Source of the DNA: Micromonospora yasonensis
Lineage (GTDB): Bacteria > Actinomycetota > Actinomycetes > Mycobacteriales > Micromonosporaceae
Assembly: GCF_026013475.1 (NCBI RefSeq)
Contig: NZ_JAPDPH010000002.1
Coordinates: 1-64,000 of the forward strand
Direction of reading: 5' to 3'
Length of the DNA stretch: 64,000 nucleotides
Of the stretch, positions 41,118 through 50,572 are shown one piece after another. The notes beneath the pieces are model-generated. The model was not told the DNA's origin. It ran no database searches and worked only from the letters and a program-made list of their open reading frames with translations. The number at the start of each line of letters is the position of its first letter. Position 1 is the first letter of the stretch. Position numbers and translations under genes: made by a program.

Positions 41118-41149
41118 CGCGCGGCCTCGCAGACGTCTCGGAGAAGCAT
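41114..41149 (-). CDS. 11-codon upstream frame coupled to hpf
   Basis: ATG 41149 follows GAGGGAG by five bases and encodes MLLRDVCEAAR. Its TGA overlaps the hpf ATG (CGATGAACG). The Shine-Dalgarno plus overlap suggest real translation and coupling, but no comparative evidence is available. Confidence 0.4.
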   Translation of the reverse strand: MLLRDVCEAAR

Positions 41150-41260
41150 CGTCGCTCCCTCTCTCTCGGGGTTGATCAACGCCATACCCAGTCGGTGGGC
41201 GTCCGGAAACGCTTCACCCGCCGGCCACCCCGATCATGCTGCGGCGCGGGCCAGCGGCAC

Positions 41261-41289
41261 AGGGACCGTGGTCCCTAGCAGACGGGACC
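41261..41289. promoter_or_regulatory. DosR/OsdR-like palindrome between hpf and ssb
   Basis: AGGGACC-GT-GGTCCCT (41261-41276) is a perfect palindrome with a further GGGACC half-site at 41284-41289. GGGAC/GTCCC palindromes are the binding sites of DosR/DevR-type regulators, whose known targets include hibernation factors. It may serve hpf (minus) rather than ssb (plus). Confidence 0.5.
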
Positions 41290-41408
41290 TTGATCAGGTC
41301 GTTGTCCACAGCGCGCCCCGTCGTCCACAGCTGCGGGGCGTGCGGCTGGTGGCGGGGCCGGCGCGGGTCGAGGCTCGACCCGACAAGCCGAATCTCCCTG
41401 GAGGGGCG

Positions 41409-42167
41409 ATGTTCGATACGTACGTCACTATCGTCGGCAACGTGCTGACCGCGCCCGAGTGGCGCCGTACCACGCAGACCAACACCCTGGTGGCCAACTT
41501 CAAGGTCGCCTCGACCGCCCGCCGGCTGGACCGGGATTCCGGCCGCTGGGTCGACGGCAACAGCCTGCGGGTGCGGGTGAACTGCTGGCGGAAGCTGGCC
41601 GAGGGGGTGGCCGCCTCGGTGATGGTCGGCGACCCGGTGGTCGTCGCCGGCCGGCTCTACACCCGTGACTGGACCGACGACGCCGGCAACCACCGCACCC
41701 TCTACGAGTTGGAGGCGGTCGCGGTCGGGCACGACCTGGCCCGGGGGCGCAGCCGCTTCCTGCGCAACCGTCCGAGCATGGCGACCAGCACCGTGGATGA
41801 CGCCGAGGCGGAGCGCCGGGTGCACGGTGAGGCGACCGAGTCGGTGCCGGACGGGCAGGCGCCGGCCTCGCTCGACGACCGCCCGTTCGACGACGAGTTC
41901 GAGGTGCTGGATTTCGCCGACCGTCGTGGCGGGCTCGCCGACGACCTGGACGGGCCGCCGACCGGTGACTTCGACGTGGCGGCCGACCCGTTCGACGATC
42001 TGGCCGACGAGGCCGGGGTCGAACGGGGCGGTGACGACGAGGACGACGACGAGGTGACCACCGGGCCCGGCGAGACCGGCGAGCCGGCGCCGGCCGGTGA
42101 CCCCGAGGGCATCACCCCGACCGGTCGCGGCCGACGGGGCGGGCGACGGGCACCGGTGCCCGCCTGA
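41409..42167 (+). CDS. ssb: Single-stranded DNA-binding protein (second, SsbB-like)
   Basis: 252 aa. An OB-fold covers about 1-112 (TYVTIVGNVLTAPEWRRT; LVANFKVASTARRLDR; LRVRVNCWRKLAEGVAASVMVGDPVVVAGRLYTRDW). A long acidic tail (EDDDEVTTG) and a basic end (GRGRRGGRRAPVPA) follow. The DDDIPF tip that recruits partners in housekeeping SSB is missing, so this is likely the paralogue used in competence, sporulation or segregation. GGAGGGG lies upstream of the ATG. Confidence 0.92.
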   Translation: MFDTYVTIVGNVLTAPEWRRTTQTNTLVANFKVASTARRLDRDSGRWVDGNSLRVRVNCWRKLAEGVAASVMVGDPVVVAGRLYTRDWTDDAGNHRTLYELEAVAVGHDLARGRSRFLRNRPSMATSTVDDAEAERRVHGEATESVPDGQAPASLDDRPFDDEFEVLDFADRRGGLADDLDGPPTGDFDVAADPFDDLADEAGVERGGDDEDDDEVTTGPGETGEPAPAGDPEGITPTGRGRRGGRRAPVPA

Positions 42168-42261
42168 GCCCAGGCGGGTCGTGCAACGGGGGAGCGGGGT
42201 GGCGACGCCGGCGTGGCCACCCCGCCGTACGACTAGGCTGGCCGGCCGGAGGTGGTGCGGG

Positions 42262-43383
42262 GTGCGGCAGGTGACCGCCATGGCGACCGCGGCGGGACTG
42301 GTGGCGGGCTACGCCTTGGACTCGCTGCTCGGCGATCCCCGCCGGTGGCATCCGGTGGCCGGCTTCGGCCGCGCCGCCGGCGCGCTGGAGCAGCGGATGT
42401 ACCGGCCGGACCGGACGGCCGGGGCGGCATTCACCGCGCTCGCCGTCGGCGCCCCGGTGCTGCTCGGGGTGGCCGGCACGCTCGCCACCCGGCGCCGCCC
42501 GCTGGCCCGCGCCGCGCTGGTGGCCGCCGGCACCTGGACCGTGCTGGGCGGGCGCACCCTGCGCCACGAGTCCCGCGTCATGGCCCGGGCGCTCGGCGCC
42601 GGTGACCTGCCCACCGCGCGCGGCCGGCTCAACCACCTCTGCGGCCGCGACCCATCCGCCCTGGACGAGCCGGAACTGGCCCGGGCCACCGTCGAGTCGG
42701 TCGCCGAGAACACCTCCGACGCGGTCGTCGCGCCGCTGCTCTGGGGCGCGGTCGCCGGGCTCCCGGGCCTGCTCGGTTACCGCGCGGCGAACACGCTCGA
42801 CGCGATGGTCGGCCACCGCTCGCCCCGCTACGCCCGGTTCGGCACCCCGGCCGCCCGCCTGGACGACCTGCTCAACCTGGTCCCGGCCCGGCTGACCGGG
42901 CTGCTCACCGTGGCCGTGGCACCGACCGCGCACGGCGACCGCCGGGTGGCCTGGCAGGTCTTCCGGCGGGACCGCGACGACCACCCGAGCCCCAACGCCG
43001 GCCAGTGCGAGGCGGCGATGGCCGGCGCGCTCGGCGTACGACTCGGCGGGCGCAACGTCTACTTCGGGCGTTCCGAGACCCGCCCGTTCCTCGGCGACGG
43101 TCCCCGGCCCGAGGCGCGGCACCTGAACCGGGCCGCCCGGATCTCCGGGGCGGTCGGGCTGGCCGCGCTCGGCCTCGCCGCCGCGTACCCGGTGACGGTG
43201 GGGCGCCTGGTCGGGGCGGTCGGCCGGCCCGCGCTGCGCGGCCTGGCCCGGGCTGGCTCGGCCGCCGCCCGCGCGGCGGGCCGATGCAGGTCCGGAGCCA
43301 GCGAGGCGGTGCGCCCGCGCCGGGCCGGACGCCGGGACCTGGACGTGGCGCCCGCCCGGATGCGGCGGGGGAGCGGGCGATGA
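42262..43383 (+). CDS. cobD: Adenosylcobinamide-phosphate synthase CobD/CbiB
   Basis: 373 aa, integral membrane. [25 protein letters not shown] opens the family; [46 protein letters not shown] and [25 protein letters not shown] are core motifs. It attaches (R)-1-amino-2-propanol phosphate to cobyric acid. GTG 42262 is chosen for GGAGGTG seven bases upstream. An extra C-terminal Arg/Ala-rich tail is present. Stop overlaps the cobQ start (ATGA). Confidence 0.95.
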   Translation: MRQVTAMATAAGLVAGYALDSLLGDPRRWHPVAGFGRAAGALEQRMYRPDRTAGAAFTALAVGAPVLLGVAGTLATRRRPLARAALVAAGTWTVLGGRTLRHESRVMARALGAGDLPTARGRLNHLCGRDPSALDEPELARATVESVAENTSDAVVAPLLWGAVAGLPGLLGYRAANTLDAMVGHRSPRYARFGTPAARLDDLLNLVPARLTGLLTVAVAPTAHGDRRVAWQVFRRDRDDHPSPNAGQCEAAMAGALGVRLGGRNVYFGRSETRPFLGDGPRPEARHLNRAARISGAVGLAALGLAAAYPVTVGRLVGAVGRPALRGLARAGSAAARAAGRCRSGASEAVRPRRAGRRDLDVAPARMRRGSGR

Positions 43384-44918
43384 GCGGGGGACTGCTGGTC
43401 GCCGGCACCACCTCCGACGCCGGCAAGAGCGTGCTCACCGCCGGCATTTGCCGGTGGCTGCACCGCCGGGGCGTGCGCGTCGCCCCGTTCAAGGCGCAGA
43501 ACATGTCCAACAACTCGGCGGTGGTGGTCGGTCCGGACGGGCGCGGCGGGGAGATCGGCCGGGCCCAGGCGATGCAGGCCGCCGCCTGCGGGCTCGCCCC
43601 GGACCTGCGCTTCAACCCGGTACTGCTCAAGCCGGGCAGTGACCACGCCAGCCAGGTGGTGCTGCTCGGCGAGGCGGTCGACACCGTCACCGCCGGCAAC
43701 TTCCGCGAGCTGCGTCCCCGGCTGGCCGAGACCGCGTATGCCGCGCTGGCCGAGCTGCGGGCCGCGTACGACGTGGTGATCTGCGAGGGGGCCGGCAGCC
43801 CGGCCGAGATCAACCTGCGGGCCGGGGACTACGTGAACATGGGCCTGGCCCGGCACGCCGGGCTGCCCACGATCGTGGTCGGCGACATCGACCGGGGTGG
43901 GGTGTTCGCCTCGATGTTCGGCACCGTGGCCCTGCTCGACCCCGCCGATCAGGCCCTGGTCGCCGGCTTCGTGATCAACAAGTTCCGCGGTGACCTGGGG
44001 CTGCTCCGGCCCGGGCTGGACATGCTGCACGCGGTCACCGGGCGCCCCACGTATGGAGTGCTGCCCTGGGAGCTCGACCTCTGGCTGGACGCCGAGGACT
44101 CGCTCGCCTACGGCCGGGTGCTCGGCCGGCCGGCCGCCCCACGCGGCACCGACTGGCTCGACGTCGCCGTGGTCCGGCTGCCCCGGATCAGCAACGCCAC
44201 TGACGTCGAGGCGCTCGCCACCGAGCCGGGCGTCCGGGTGCGGCTGACCGTCGAGCCAGCCGAGCTGGCCGCCGCCGACCTGGTCGTGCTCCCGGGTTCC
44301 AAGTCGACCGTGGCCGACCTGGCCTGGCTGCGGGAGACCGGCCTGGCCGACGCCGTGTCGGCGCACGCCGCCGCCGGCCGACCGCTGCTCGGGATCTGCG
44401 GCGGGTTCCAGATGCTGTCCCGGGCGATCCACGACCCGGTGGAGAGCCGCCGGGGCAGCGTCCCCGGGCTCGGCCTGCTACCCGTCGAGATCACCTTCGA
44501 CCCGCGCAAGACGGTCCGCCGCGCCACCGGCACCGCCGACGGCGACGTGCCGGTCCACGGCTACGAGATCCACCACGGGTACGTCTCCGCCGCCGACCCC
44601 GGCCTGCCGCCGCTGCTGCGTCACGCCGACGGCACCGGCGAGGGCGCCCGGCTCGGCGCGGTGCACGGCACCCACTGGCACGGCGCGTTCGAGTCGGACG
44701 GCTTCCGCCGCCGGTTCCTCACCGAGGTCGCCCGGCTGGCCGGCCGGTCCGGCTTCAAGGTCGCCCCGGACACCGAGTTCGCCGCCGCCCGCGAGCGGAC
44801 CCTGGACCTCCTCGGCGACCTGGTCGAGGAGCACCTGGACACGGCGGCCCTGTGGCGGCTGGTCGAGTCCGGCCCGCCACCGGGCCTGCCGTTCGTCCCG
44901 CCCGGCGCACCGCGGTGA
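43380..44918 (+). CDS. cobQ: Cobyric acid synthase
   Basis: 512 aa. N-terminal BioD-type ATPase ([51 protein letters not shown]) and a C-terminal class I glutaminase with the nucleophile Cys in [12 protein letters not shown]. Both active sites are intact. It amidates four side chains of adenosylcobyrinate diamide. Coupled to cobD by a 4-base overlap; converges on the rhodanese gene. Confidence 0.97.
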   Translation: MSGGLLVAGTTSDAGKSVLTAGICRWLHRRGVRVAPFKAQNMSNNSAVVVGPDGRGGEIGRAQAMQAAACGLAPDLRFNPVLLKPGSDHASQVVLLGEAVDTVTAGNFRELRPRLAETAYAALAELRAAYDVVICEGAGSPAEINLRAGDYVNMGLARHAGLPTIVVGDIDRGGVFASMFGTVALLDPADQALVAGFVINKFRGDLGLLRPGLDMLHAVTGRPTYGVLPWELDLWLDAEDSLAYGRVLGRPAAPRGTDWLDVAVVRLPRISNATDVEALATEPGVRVRLTVEPAELAAADLVVLPGSKSTVADLAWLRETGLADAVSAHAAAGRPLLGICGGFQMLSRAIHDPVESRRGSVPGLGLLPVEITFDPRKTVRRATGTADGDVPVHGYEIHHGYVSAADPGLPPLLRHADGTGEGARLGAVHGTHWHGAFESDGFRRRFLTEVARLAGRSGFKVAPDTEFAAARERTLDLLGDLVEEHLDTAALWRLVESGPPPGLPFVPPGAPR

Positions 44919-44930
44919 CGGATGCGCGCC

Positions 44931-45332
44931 TCAGTAGCGGACGTCGGCCGGGCGGTCGGACATCGGCAGGCCGGCCTCCCGCCATCCCTGCACGCCGCCG
45001 ATCATGTCGGTGGCCCGGCGCAGGCCGAGCGCCTGCAGGCCGGCGGCCGCCAGGCTGGAGCTGTAACCCTCGCGGCACACCACCACGACCTCCCGGTCGT
45101 ATCCGATCGCCTCGGGGATCCGCCAGGCACTGGCCGGGTCCAGCCGCCACTCCAGCACGGTCCGGTCGATGACGATCGCTCCGGGCAGTTCGCCCTGCTC
45201 ACGCCGCTGCGCCTCGGTACGCGTGTCGACCAGCAGCGCCCCGCTACGGATTGCCTCGACGGTCTCGTGCGGGGTCAGCCGGCGGAGCCCGGCCCGGGCC
45301 TGTTCCAGCAGGGCGTCGACGCCCGGACTCAT
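44931..45332 (-). CDS. Rhodanese-like sulfurtransferase domain protein
   Basis: 133 aa, single rhodanese domain. ETVEAIRSGALLVDTRTEAQRREQGELPGAIVIDRTVLEWRLD and the active-site loop VVVCREGYSSSLAAAGLQALG with the catalytic Cys, ending GGVQGWREAGLP. It transfers sulfur to an unknown acceptor. ATG 45332 is used; no clear Shine-Dalgarno, and slightly longer starts exist. Confidence 0.88.
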   Translation of the reverse strand: MSPGVDALLEQARAGLRRLTPHETVEAIRSGALLVDTRTEAQRREQGELPGAIVIDRTVLEWRLDPASAWRIPEAIGYDREVVVVCREGYSSSLAAAGLQALGLRRATDMIGGVQGWREAGLPMSDRPADVRY

Positions 45333-45443
45333 CACGTCATGGAGCACCACCCGATGATGCCGGCCGCCCCGGCACAGTGCCCGGTGAACGGCCCGCTGTC
45401 GGGGAAGGATCCAGCGGACGGGGGAACGGCTAGCGTCGGTCGG

Positions 45444-46169
45444 GTGACGGTGGCGGTGATCGAGGCGTACGCCGGGCTGGCCCGGCGGGTGCTGGCCGGG
45501 CCGGCGCGGTTGGGGCGTACCCGACTGGTGGCGGTCGACGGGCCGAGCGGCGCGGGCAAGAGCCTGTACGCGACGCGCCTCGCGGACGCCTTCGCCGCGC
45601 TGTCCGGTGGCGACCGGCCACCGGTGGTCCGCACCGACGACCTGCTCGACGGGTGGGACGACCAGCTCACCTTCTGGCCCCGTCTGGAGGAGTGGGTGCT
45701 CGATCCGGTCCGCGCCGGCCGGCCCGGCGCCTACCGCCGGTACAGCTGGGCGCGCCGGTGCTTCCTCGACCGGCCGGTCCCGGTGCCGGCCGGGCCGGTG
45801 CTCATCGTCGAGGGAGTGAGCGCGGCACGGGCCCCGGCCCGGCCGGAGCTGACCCTGTCGGTCTTCGTCACCGCGCCGGCGGAGCTGCGGCTCTGCCGCG
45901 CGCTCGCCCGTGACGGCGCGGAGATCCTGCCCGAGCTGCGCCGCTGGCACGCGGGCGAGCGGACGCACTTCGCCGCCGACCGCACCGAGGCGGCCGCGGA
46001 CGTCCTGGTCGACGGTGCCCCCGCACTGCCGCACGACCCGGACCGCTACTACGTCCGCCGGCCCGGAGAGCGGCGCCCGACCCACCAGCGCCCGGTGGGT
46101 CACGCGACGGGCCGGGAGCAGGCTCGGGCGGTGCCTCCCGGTAAGGCCGGCATACGATGCCGGTCATGA
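45444..46169 (+). CDS. P-loop kinase (uridine-kinase-like)
   Basis: 241 aa. The Walker A is VAVDGPSGAGKSLYA (about 28-43), a DDLLDGWDD substrate loop follows, then FLDRPVPVPAGPVLIVEGVSAA and an ERTHFAADRTEAAADVLVD end. This is the uridine/phosphoribulokinase-like group; the substrate cannot be assigned. TAGCGT seven bases before the GTG suggests a leaderless start. Its stop overlaps the peptidase start by four bases. Confidence 0.85.
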   Translation: MTVAVIEAYAGLARRVLAGPARLGRTRLVAVDGPSGAGKSLYATRLADAFAALSGGDRPPVVRTDDLLDGWDDQLTFWPRLEEWVLDPVRAGRPGAYRRYSWARRCFLDRPVPVPAGPVLIVEGVSAARAPARPELTLSVFVTAPAELRLCRALARDGAEILPELRRWHAGERTHFAADRTEAAADVLVDGAPALPHDPDRYYVRRPGERRPTHQRPVGHATGREQARAVPPGKAGIRCRS

Positions 46170-47533
46170 CCACACCGATCATGTCCGAGTCCGAGGTGCG
46201 GGCCGCCGTCGAGCGTGAACTGCCCGGAGTCCGTGCCGACCTCGAACGTCTCGTCCGCATCCCGGGCATCGCCTTCGAGGGCTTCGACCACTCGCACGTC
46301 GAACGTTCCGCCGAGGCGGTGGCGGAGCTGCTGCGTGGCTGCGGTCTCGACACCAAGATCGTGCGCTCCGGCGGCCAGCCGGCGGTGATCGGGACGAAGG
46401 CGGCCCCGCCCGGCGCGCCCACCGTGCTGATGTACGCCCACCACGACGTCCAGCCGGTCGGTGACCTCTCGCTGTGGGAGTCCGACCCGTTCGAGCCGGT
46501 GGAGCGGAACGGCCGCCTCTACGGTCGGGGCGCGGCCGACGACAAGGCCGGCATCATGGCGCACATCGCCGCGCTGCGCGCCTTCGGCGATCGGCTCCCG
46601 GTCGGCGTGGTCCTGTTCATCGAGGGCGAGGAGGAGTACGGCTCGGACTCGCTGGAGCGGCTGCTCGCCGAGCACCGCGAGGAGCTGGCCTCGGACGTCA
46701 TCGTGATCGCCGACTCGACCAACTGGGACGTCGGCGTGCCGGCGCTCACCACCTCGCTGCGCGGCATCGTCAACTGCTTCGTCGAGGTGCGCACCCTCGA
46801 CCACGCGGTGCACAGCGGAATGTTCGGCGGCGCCGTGCCGGACGCGCTGACCGCCCTGGTCAAGCTGCTCGGCACGCTGCACGACGACGCCGGGAACGTG
46901 ACCGTCGAGGGGCTGGTCGGCCGGGACGGCGCCAGCGTCGACTACCCGGAGGACCGGTTCCGCGCCGAGGCCGGCCTGGTCGAGGGGGCGGAGCTGTTCG
47001 GCACCGGCCGGATCACCGACCGGCTCTGGACCAAGCCGGCCCTGGCCATCCTGGGCGTCGACGCCCCGGCCACCGGCGAGGCCCCCAACGCGCTGGTCCC
47101 GTCCGCGAAGGCGAAGCTGAGCGTACGGCTGGCGCCGGGCGACGACCCGAAGAAGGCGTACGCGGCGCTCACCACCCACCTGGAGCAGTACGCCCCGTGG
47201 GGCGCGCAGGTGACGGTGACCTTCGAGCACGACGGCGCGCCCTGCGTCATCGACGCCACCGGCCCGATGTTCGAGGCGGCGCGGGCGGCGTTCCGGGGCG
47301 CCTGGGACGGCACCGATCCGGTTGACATCGGCGTGGGCGGCTCGATCCCGTTCATCGCCACCTTCCAGGAGATGTTCCCCCGGGCGGCGATCCTGGTGAC
47401 CGGTGTGGAGGACCCGCACGCCCGGGCCCACGGTCCGAACGAGAGCCTGCACCTGGGCGAGTTCGCCCGGGTCTGCGTGGCCGAGGCGTTGCTGCTGGCG
47501 AAGGTCGCCGAGGTGGGGACGAACCGGCCCTGA
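46166..47533 (+). CDS. M20-family metallopeptidase (dipeptidase)
   Basis: 455 aa. Zinc-site motifs: VLMYAHHDVQPVGD, GRGAADDKAGIMAHIAALRAF, FIEGEEEYGSDSLERLL with the catalytic Glu, and a late GVEDPHARAHGPNES. A dimerisation domain lies at about 195-310. It cleaves di- or tripeptides in the cytoplasm. ATG 46166 is preferred over 46157 because TACGAT lies seven bases upstream. Confidence 0.93.
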   Translation: MTTPIMSESEVRAAVERELPGVRADLERLVRIPGIAFEGFDHSHVERSAEAVAELLRGCGLDTKIVRSGGQPAVIGTKAAPPGAPTVLMYAHHDVQPVGDLSLWESDPFEPVERNGRLYGRGAADDKAGIMAHIAALRAFGDRLPVGVVLFIEGEEEYGSDSLERLLAEHREELASDVIVIADSTNWDVGVPALTTSLRGIVNCFVEVRTLDHAVHSGMFGGAVPDALTALVKLLGTLHDDAGNVTVEGLVGRDGASVDYPEDRFRAEAGLVEGAELFGTGRITDRLWTKPALAILGVDAPATGEAPNALVPSAKAKLSVRLAPGDDPKKAYAALTTHLEQYAPWGAQVTVTFEHDGAPCVIDATGPMFEAARAAFRGAWDGTDPVDIGVGGSIPFIATFQEMFPRAAILVTGVEDPHARAHGPNESLHLGEFARVCVAEALLLAKVAEVGTNRP

Positions 47534-47611
47534 GATGTCGGGACCGTAACTTCCGGGCCGATGTCGGAGTTTCCGATGTGTCGGGCGGCGGGGTGTTATA
47601 GCCTTTCGAAC

Positions 47612-47818
47612 ATGCGTACGAACGATGAGTTGGCGCGGCTCCAGGCCGCCGTCAGTGCCCTGGGGGACGTCGACGTCTCCGCGTGGTCCGAGGACACGCT
47701 CAAGGAACAGCTCGGCGAGCTCTCCGCCGCGCTGGTCACGCTCGACGCGCTGCTGACCCGGGTCGCCGACGAGGTCCGTGCCCGCGGCCTGCGGATCGAG
47801 GAGCCGGTCTCGGCCTGA
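47612..47818 (+). CDS. Small hypothetical coiled protein
   Basis: 68 aa, almost wholly helical: [18 protein letters not shown] and [34 protein letters not shown]. Unrecognised. TAGCCT seven bases before the ATG and no Shine-Dalgarno fit a leaderless message, and composition is coding-like. Confidence 0.65.
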   Translation: MRTNDELARLQAAVSALGDVDVSAWSEDTLKEQLGELSAALVTLDALLTRVADEVRARGLRIEEPVSA

Positions 47819-47903
47819 TCGGGACCGGCTCCGGTCCCCGTCCACGCCCTGTCGCCCGGCCGGGATGCCCGTCCGTGTCGGTGGTGGCTGGCAGGATGGA
47901 TTC

Positions 47904-49487
47904 GTGCGGTTTCTCGACCTGGCGGCCACCTCCGCCGCGGTGGGCGCCACCAGCGGCCGGCGGGCCAAGGTGGAGCTGCTCGCCGCGGCGCTGCGGTCGC
48001 TCGACCCCGACGAGGTTCCGGCCGGCGCCGGCTACCTGGCCGGCGAGCTGCGGCAACGACAGACCGGGGTGGGCTGGGCGAGCCTGCGTGACCTGCCGCC
48101 ACCGGCGGCCGAGCCGACGCTGACGGTGGGCGGGGTCGACGCGGCCGTCGAGGAGATCGCGGCGGTCCACGGCCCCGGCTCGCAGGCCCGCCGGCGGGAG
48201 CTGGTCGGCCGGCTCTTCGCCGCCGCCACCGCCGACGAGCAGCGGCTGCTGGCCGGCCTGTTCCGTGGTGAGCTGCGCCAGGGCGCCCAGGCCGGCCTGC
48301 TCGCCGACGCGGTGGCCCGGGCCGCCGAGGTGCCGGTGTCGGCCGTCCGCCGGGCGCTGCTGCTCGCCGGCGACCTGCGGGCCGTGGCGGTCGCCGCGCT
48401 CACCGGCGGCGCTGCGGCGCTGGCCGGGTTCGGGCTCCAGGTGGGTCGCCCGCTGGCTCCGATGCTGGCCCAGAGCGCCCCCACGGTGGACGAGGCACTC
48501 ACCGCCACCGGCACCCCGGCGGTGGTCGACGTGAAGCTCGACGGCATCCGGATCCAGGTGCACCGGTCCGGCCAGGACATCGCGGTCTTCACCCGAAGCC
48601 TGGACGACATCACCACCCGACTGCCCGAGGTGGTCGCCGCCGTCCGCGCGCTGCCCGCCCGGGAGTTGGTGCTCGACGGCGAGGCGATCGGGCTGGACGC
48701 CACCGGCCGCCCGTTGCCCTTCCAGGAGACCTCGAGCCGGGCGTCCCGGCGTACCACCCCCAGCACCACCGGTGGGACGCCGGTGTCGCCCGCCGTGCTC
48801 GCCGCCGCCGAGCGGACCGGCGACACGGTGCTGACGCCGTACTTCTTCGATCTGCTCCACCTCGACGGCGCGGATCTGATCGACCTGCCCGGCCGGGAGC
48901 GGTGGGCCGCGCTGGCCGGCGCGGTCGACCCGACGCTGCTGGTCGGCCGGGTGGTGGTCGACGACGCGGAGCAGGCCGGCGCGGCGTTCGCCGCCGCCAT
49001 CGACGCCGGCCAGGAGGGGGTGGTGGTCAAGGATCCGGCCGCCCCCTACGACGCCGGGCGGCGCGGCTCGGCCTGGGTCAAGGTCAAGCCCCGGCACACG
49101 CTCGACCTGGTGGTGCTGGCGGTCGAGTGGGGCAGTGGCCGGCGGCAGGGCTGGCTGTCCAACCTGCACCTCGGCGCCCGTGACCCCCGCACCGGCGAGT
49201 TCGTCATGCTCGGCAAGACCTTCAAGGGGCTCACCGACGAGCTGCTCCGCTGGCAGACCGAGCGCTTTCTCGACCTCGCGGTGGAGAAGGGGGACTGGGT
49301 GGTCCGGGTCCGTCCCGAGCAGGTGGTCGAGATCGCCTTCGACGGGGTGCAGACCAGCAGCCGCTACCCGGGCGGCATGGCACTGCGGTTCGCCCGGGTG
49401 GTGCGCTACCGCGACGACAAGACCGCCGCCGAGGCCGACACCATCGACGCGGTGCGGGCCATCCACGAGGGCCGGGTCACCGGCTGA
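47904..49487 (+). CDS. ligB: ATP-dependent DNA ligase (LigB type)
   Basis: 527 aa. An N-terminal DNA-binding domain (about 1-195) precedes the nucleotidyltransferase with the AMP-accepting Lys in [16 protein letters not shown]. It also has motifs [35 protein letters not shown] and [16 protein letters not shown], then an OB-fold. Actinobacteria carry such ligases besides NAD-dependent LigA, for repair. GTG 47904 has CAGGAT six bases upstream. Confidence 0.94.
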   Translation: MRFLDLAATSAAVGATSGRRAKVELLAAALRSLDPDEVPAGAGYLAGELRQRQTGVGWASLRDLPPPAAEPTLTVGGVDAAVEEIAAVHGPGSQARRRELVGRLFAAATADEQRLLAGLFRGELRQGAQAGLLADAVARAAEVPVSAVRRALLLAGDLRAVAVAALTGGAAALAGFGLQVGRPLAPMLAQSAPTVDEALTATGTPAVVDVKLDGIRIQVHRSGQDIAVFTRSLDDITTRLPEVVAAVRALPARELVLDGEAIGLDATGRPLPFQETSSRASRRTTPSTTGGTPVSPAVLAAAERTGDTVLTPYFFDLLHLDGADLIDLPGRERWAALAGAVDPTLLVGRVVVDDAEQAGAAFAAAIDAGQEGVVVKDPAAPYDAGRRGSAWVKVKPRHTLDLVVLAVEWGSGRRQGWLSNLHLGARDPRTGEFVMLGKTFKGLTDELLRWQTERFLDLAVEKGDWVVRVRPEQVVEIAFDGVQTSSRYPGGMALRFARVVRYRDDKTAAEADTIDAVRAIHEGRVTG

Positions 49488-49566
49488 GCCCCCGCCGGCG
49501 CGGGCGGCACGGGGAACCGGGCCGTGACGGGCGAGGTGGCGAAGCGCTCCGGGGCGCCGGAACCGG

Positions 49567-50391
49567 TCAGGCGGAGGCGGGGGAGGCCGCCTCGGCGGCC
49601 CGGTCGACCGGCCTACGCGGGCGATCGAGGCCGGCCATCCGGCGCGCCTCGCGGCGGGCCACCCAGCCGTAGCCGACGAGGCTCATGCCGGCGAAGAGCC
49701 ACCACTGCACCACGTACCCGAAGTTCTGCCAGTTGTTGGTGTGCCCGATCGGCACCGCCTGGAACGCCGGGTCGGCGGCCGGCGCCTGCTGGTCGAGCAG
49801 CACGTAGCCGCCGGCCACCGGGTACGGGAGCTGCTTCGCGAGCCGGGGGATGCTGATCCTCCGGGTCTCCAGCTTGCCGTCGCGCCGGTCGACCGCGCCG
49901 CCGCCGCTCTCGCTGGACACCACCCGACCGGTGACCGTGACGTCACCGGCCGGCGCGGCCGGCACCTGCGGCTGGGTGGTGGCGCCAGCGCCCGGTGCGG
50001 GCGGGATCCAGCCCCGGTCCACCAGCACGGCCGTGCCGTCGGCGAGGACCAGTGGGGTGAGCACCTCGAAGCCGACCACGTTGTCGACGGTCCGGCCGCG
50101 GACCAGGACCACGTTGGCGCTGTCGTACCGGCCGGTCGCGGTCACCTTGGTCCAGGTCAGCCGCTCGGCCGGGGCCGGGCCGGTGCTGCCGGAGCCGCCG
50201 CTCGGGGCGGGCAGGGCGGCACGCAGCGGCGCCGGAGGCATCGTCGACCCGGCGTCGATCCGCTCGTTGATCGCGGTACGGCCCCGGTAGCGGTCCAGCT
50301 GCCAGTTGCCGAGAAATACCATCACCGCGGCGGCGACCAGGGTCAGCGCGAGATAGCCCAGCCAGCGCGGGGTCAGCAGGAACCGGTACAC
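49567..50391 (-). CDS. SURF1-family protein
   Basis: 274 aa. An N-terminal membrane helix (about 8-30, FLGNWQLDRYRGR at its end), an external domain (VTATGRYDSANVVLVRGRT; GFEVLTPLVLADGTAVLVDRGWIPP) and a C-terminal helix (NWQNFGYVVQWWLFAGMSLVGY) are all SURF1 features. It helps assemble cytochrome c oxidase at the membrane. TAGCCT eight bases before GTG 50391 suggests leaderless expression. Confidence 0.92.
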   Translation of the reverse strand: MYRFLLTPRWLGYLALTLVAAAVMVFLGNWQLDRYRGRTAINERIDAGSTMPPAPLRAALPAPSGGSGSTGPAPAERLTWTKVTATGRYDSANVVLVRGRTVDNVVGFEVLTPLVLADGTAVLVDRGWIPPAPGAGATTQPQVPAAPAGDVTVTGRVVSSESGGGAVDRRDGKLETRRISIPRLAKQLPYPVAGGYVLLDQQAPAADPAFQAVPIGHTNNWQNFGYVVQWWLFAGMSLVGYGWVARREARRMAGLDRPRRPVDRAAEAASPASA

Positions 50392-50572
50392 GATTGCCAA
50401 GGCTACCCGTGTGAGCGGGGCCACCGGCTCGCACCGGGCCGGAAGCCGGTCCCGGAACCGGAACGGGGTGGGACGGACGCCCGTGCGGAACCGACCGGTC
50501 GGCCGCCGCCCCGTGTCGGCACGGGCGGGTATGGTCACGCGGGCGGAAAACACCCCAGACCAGGAGTCGATG

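Noticed and set aside
42168..42261. Cobalamin riboswitch before cobD, cobB or cobC
   Set aside because: No B12-box (GCCACTG-type) or matching structure is visible in the short gaps before any of the cobalamin genes here.
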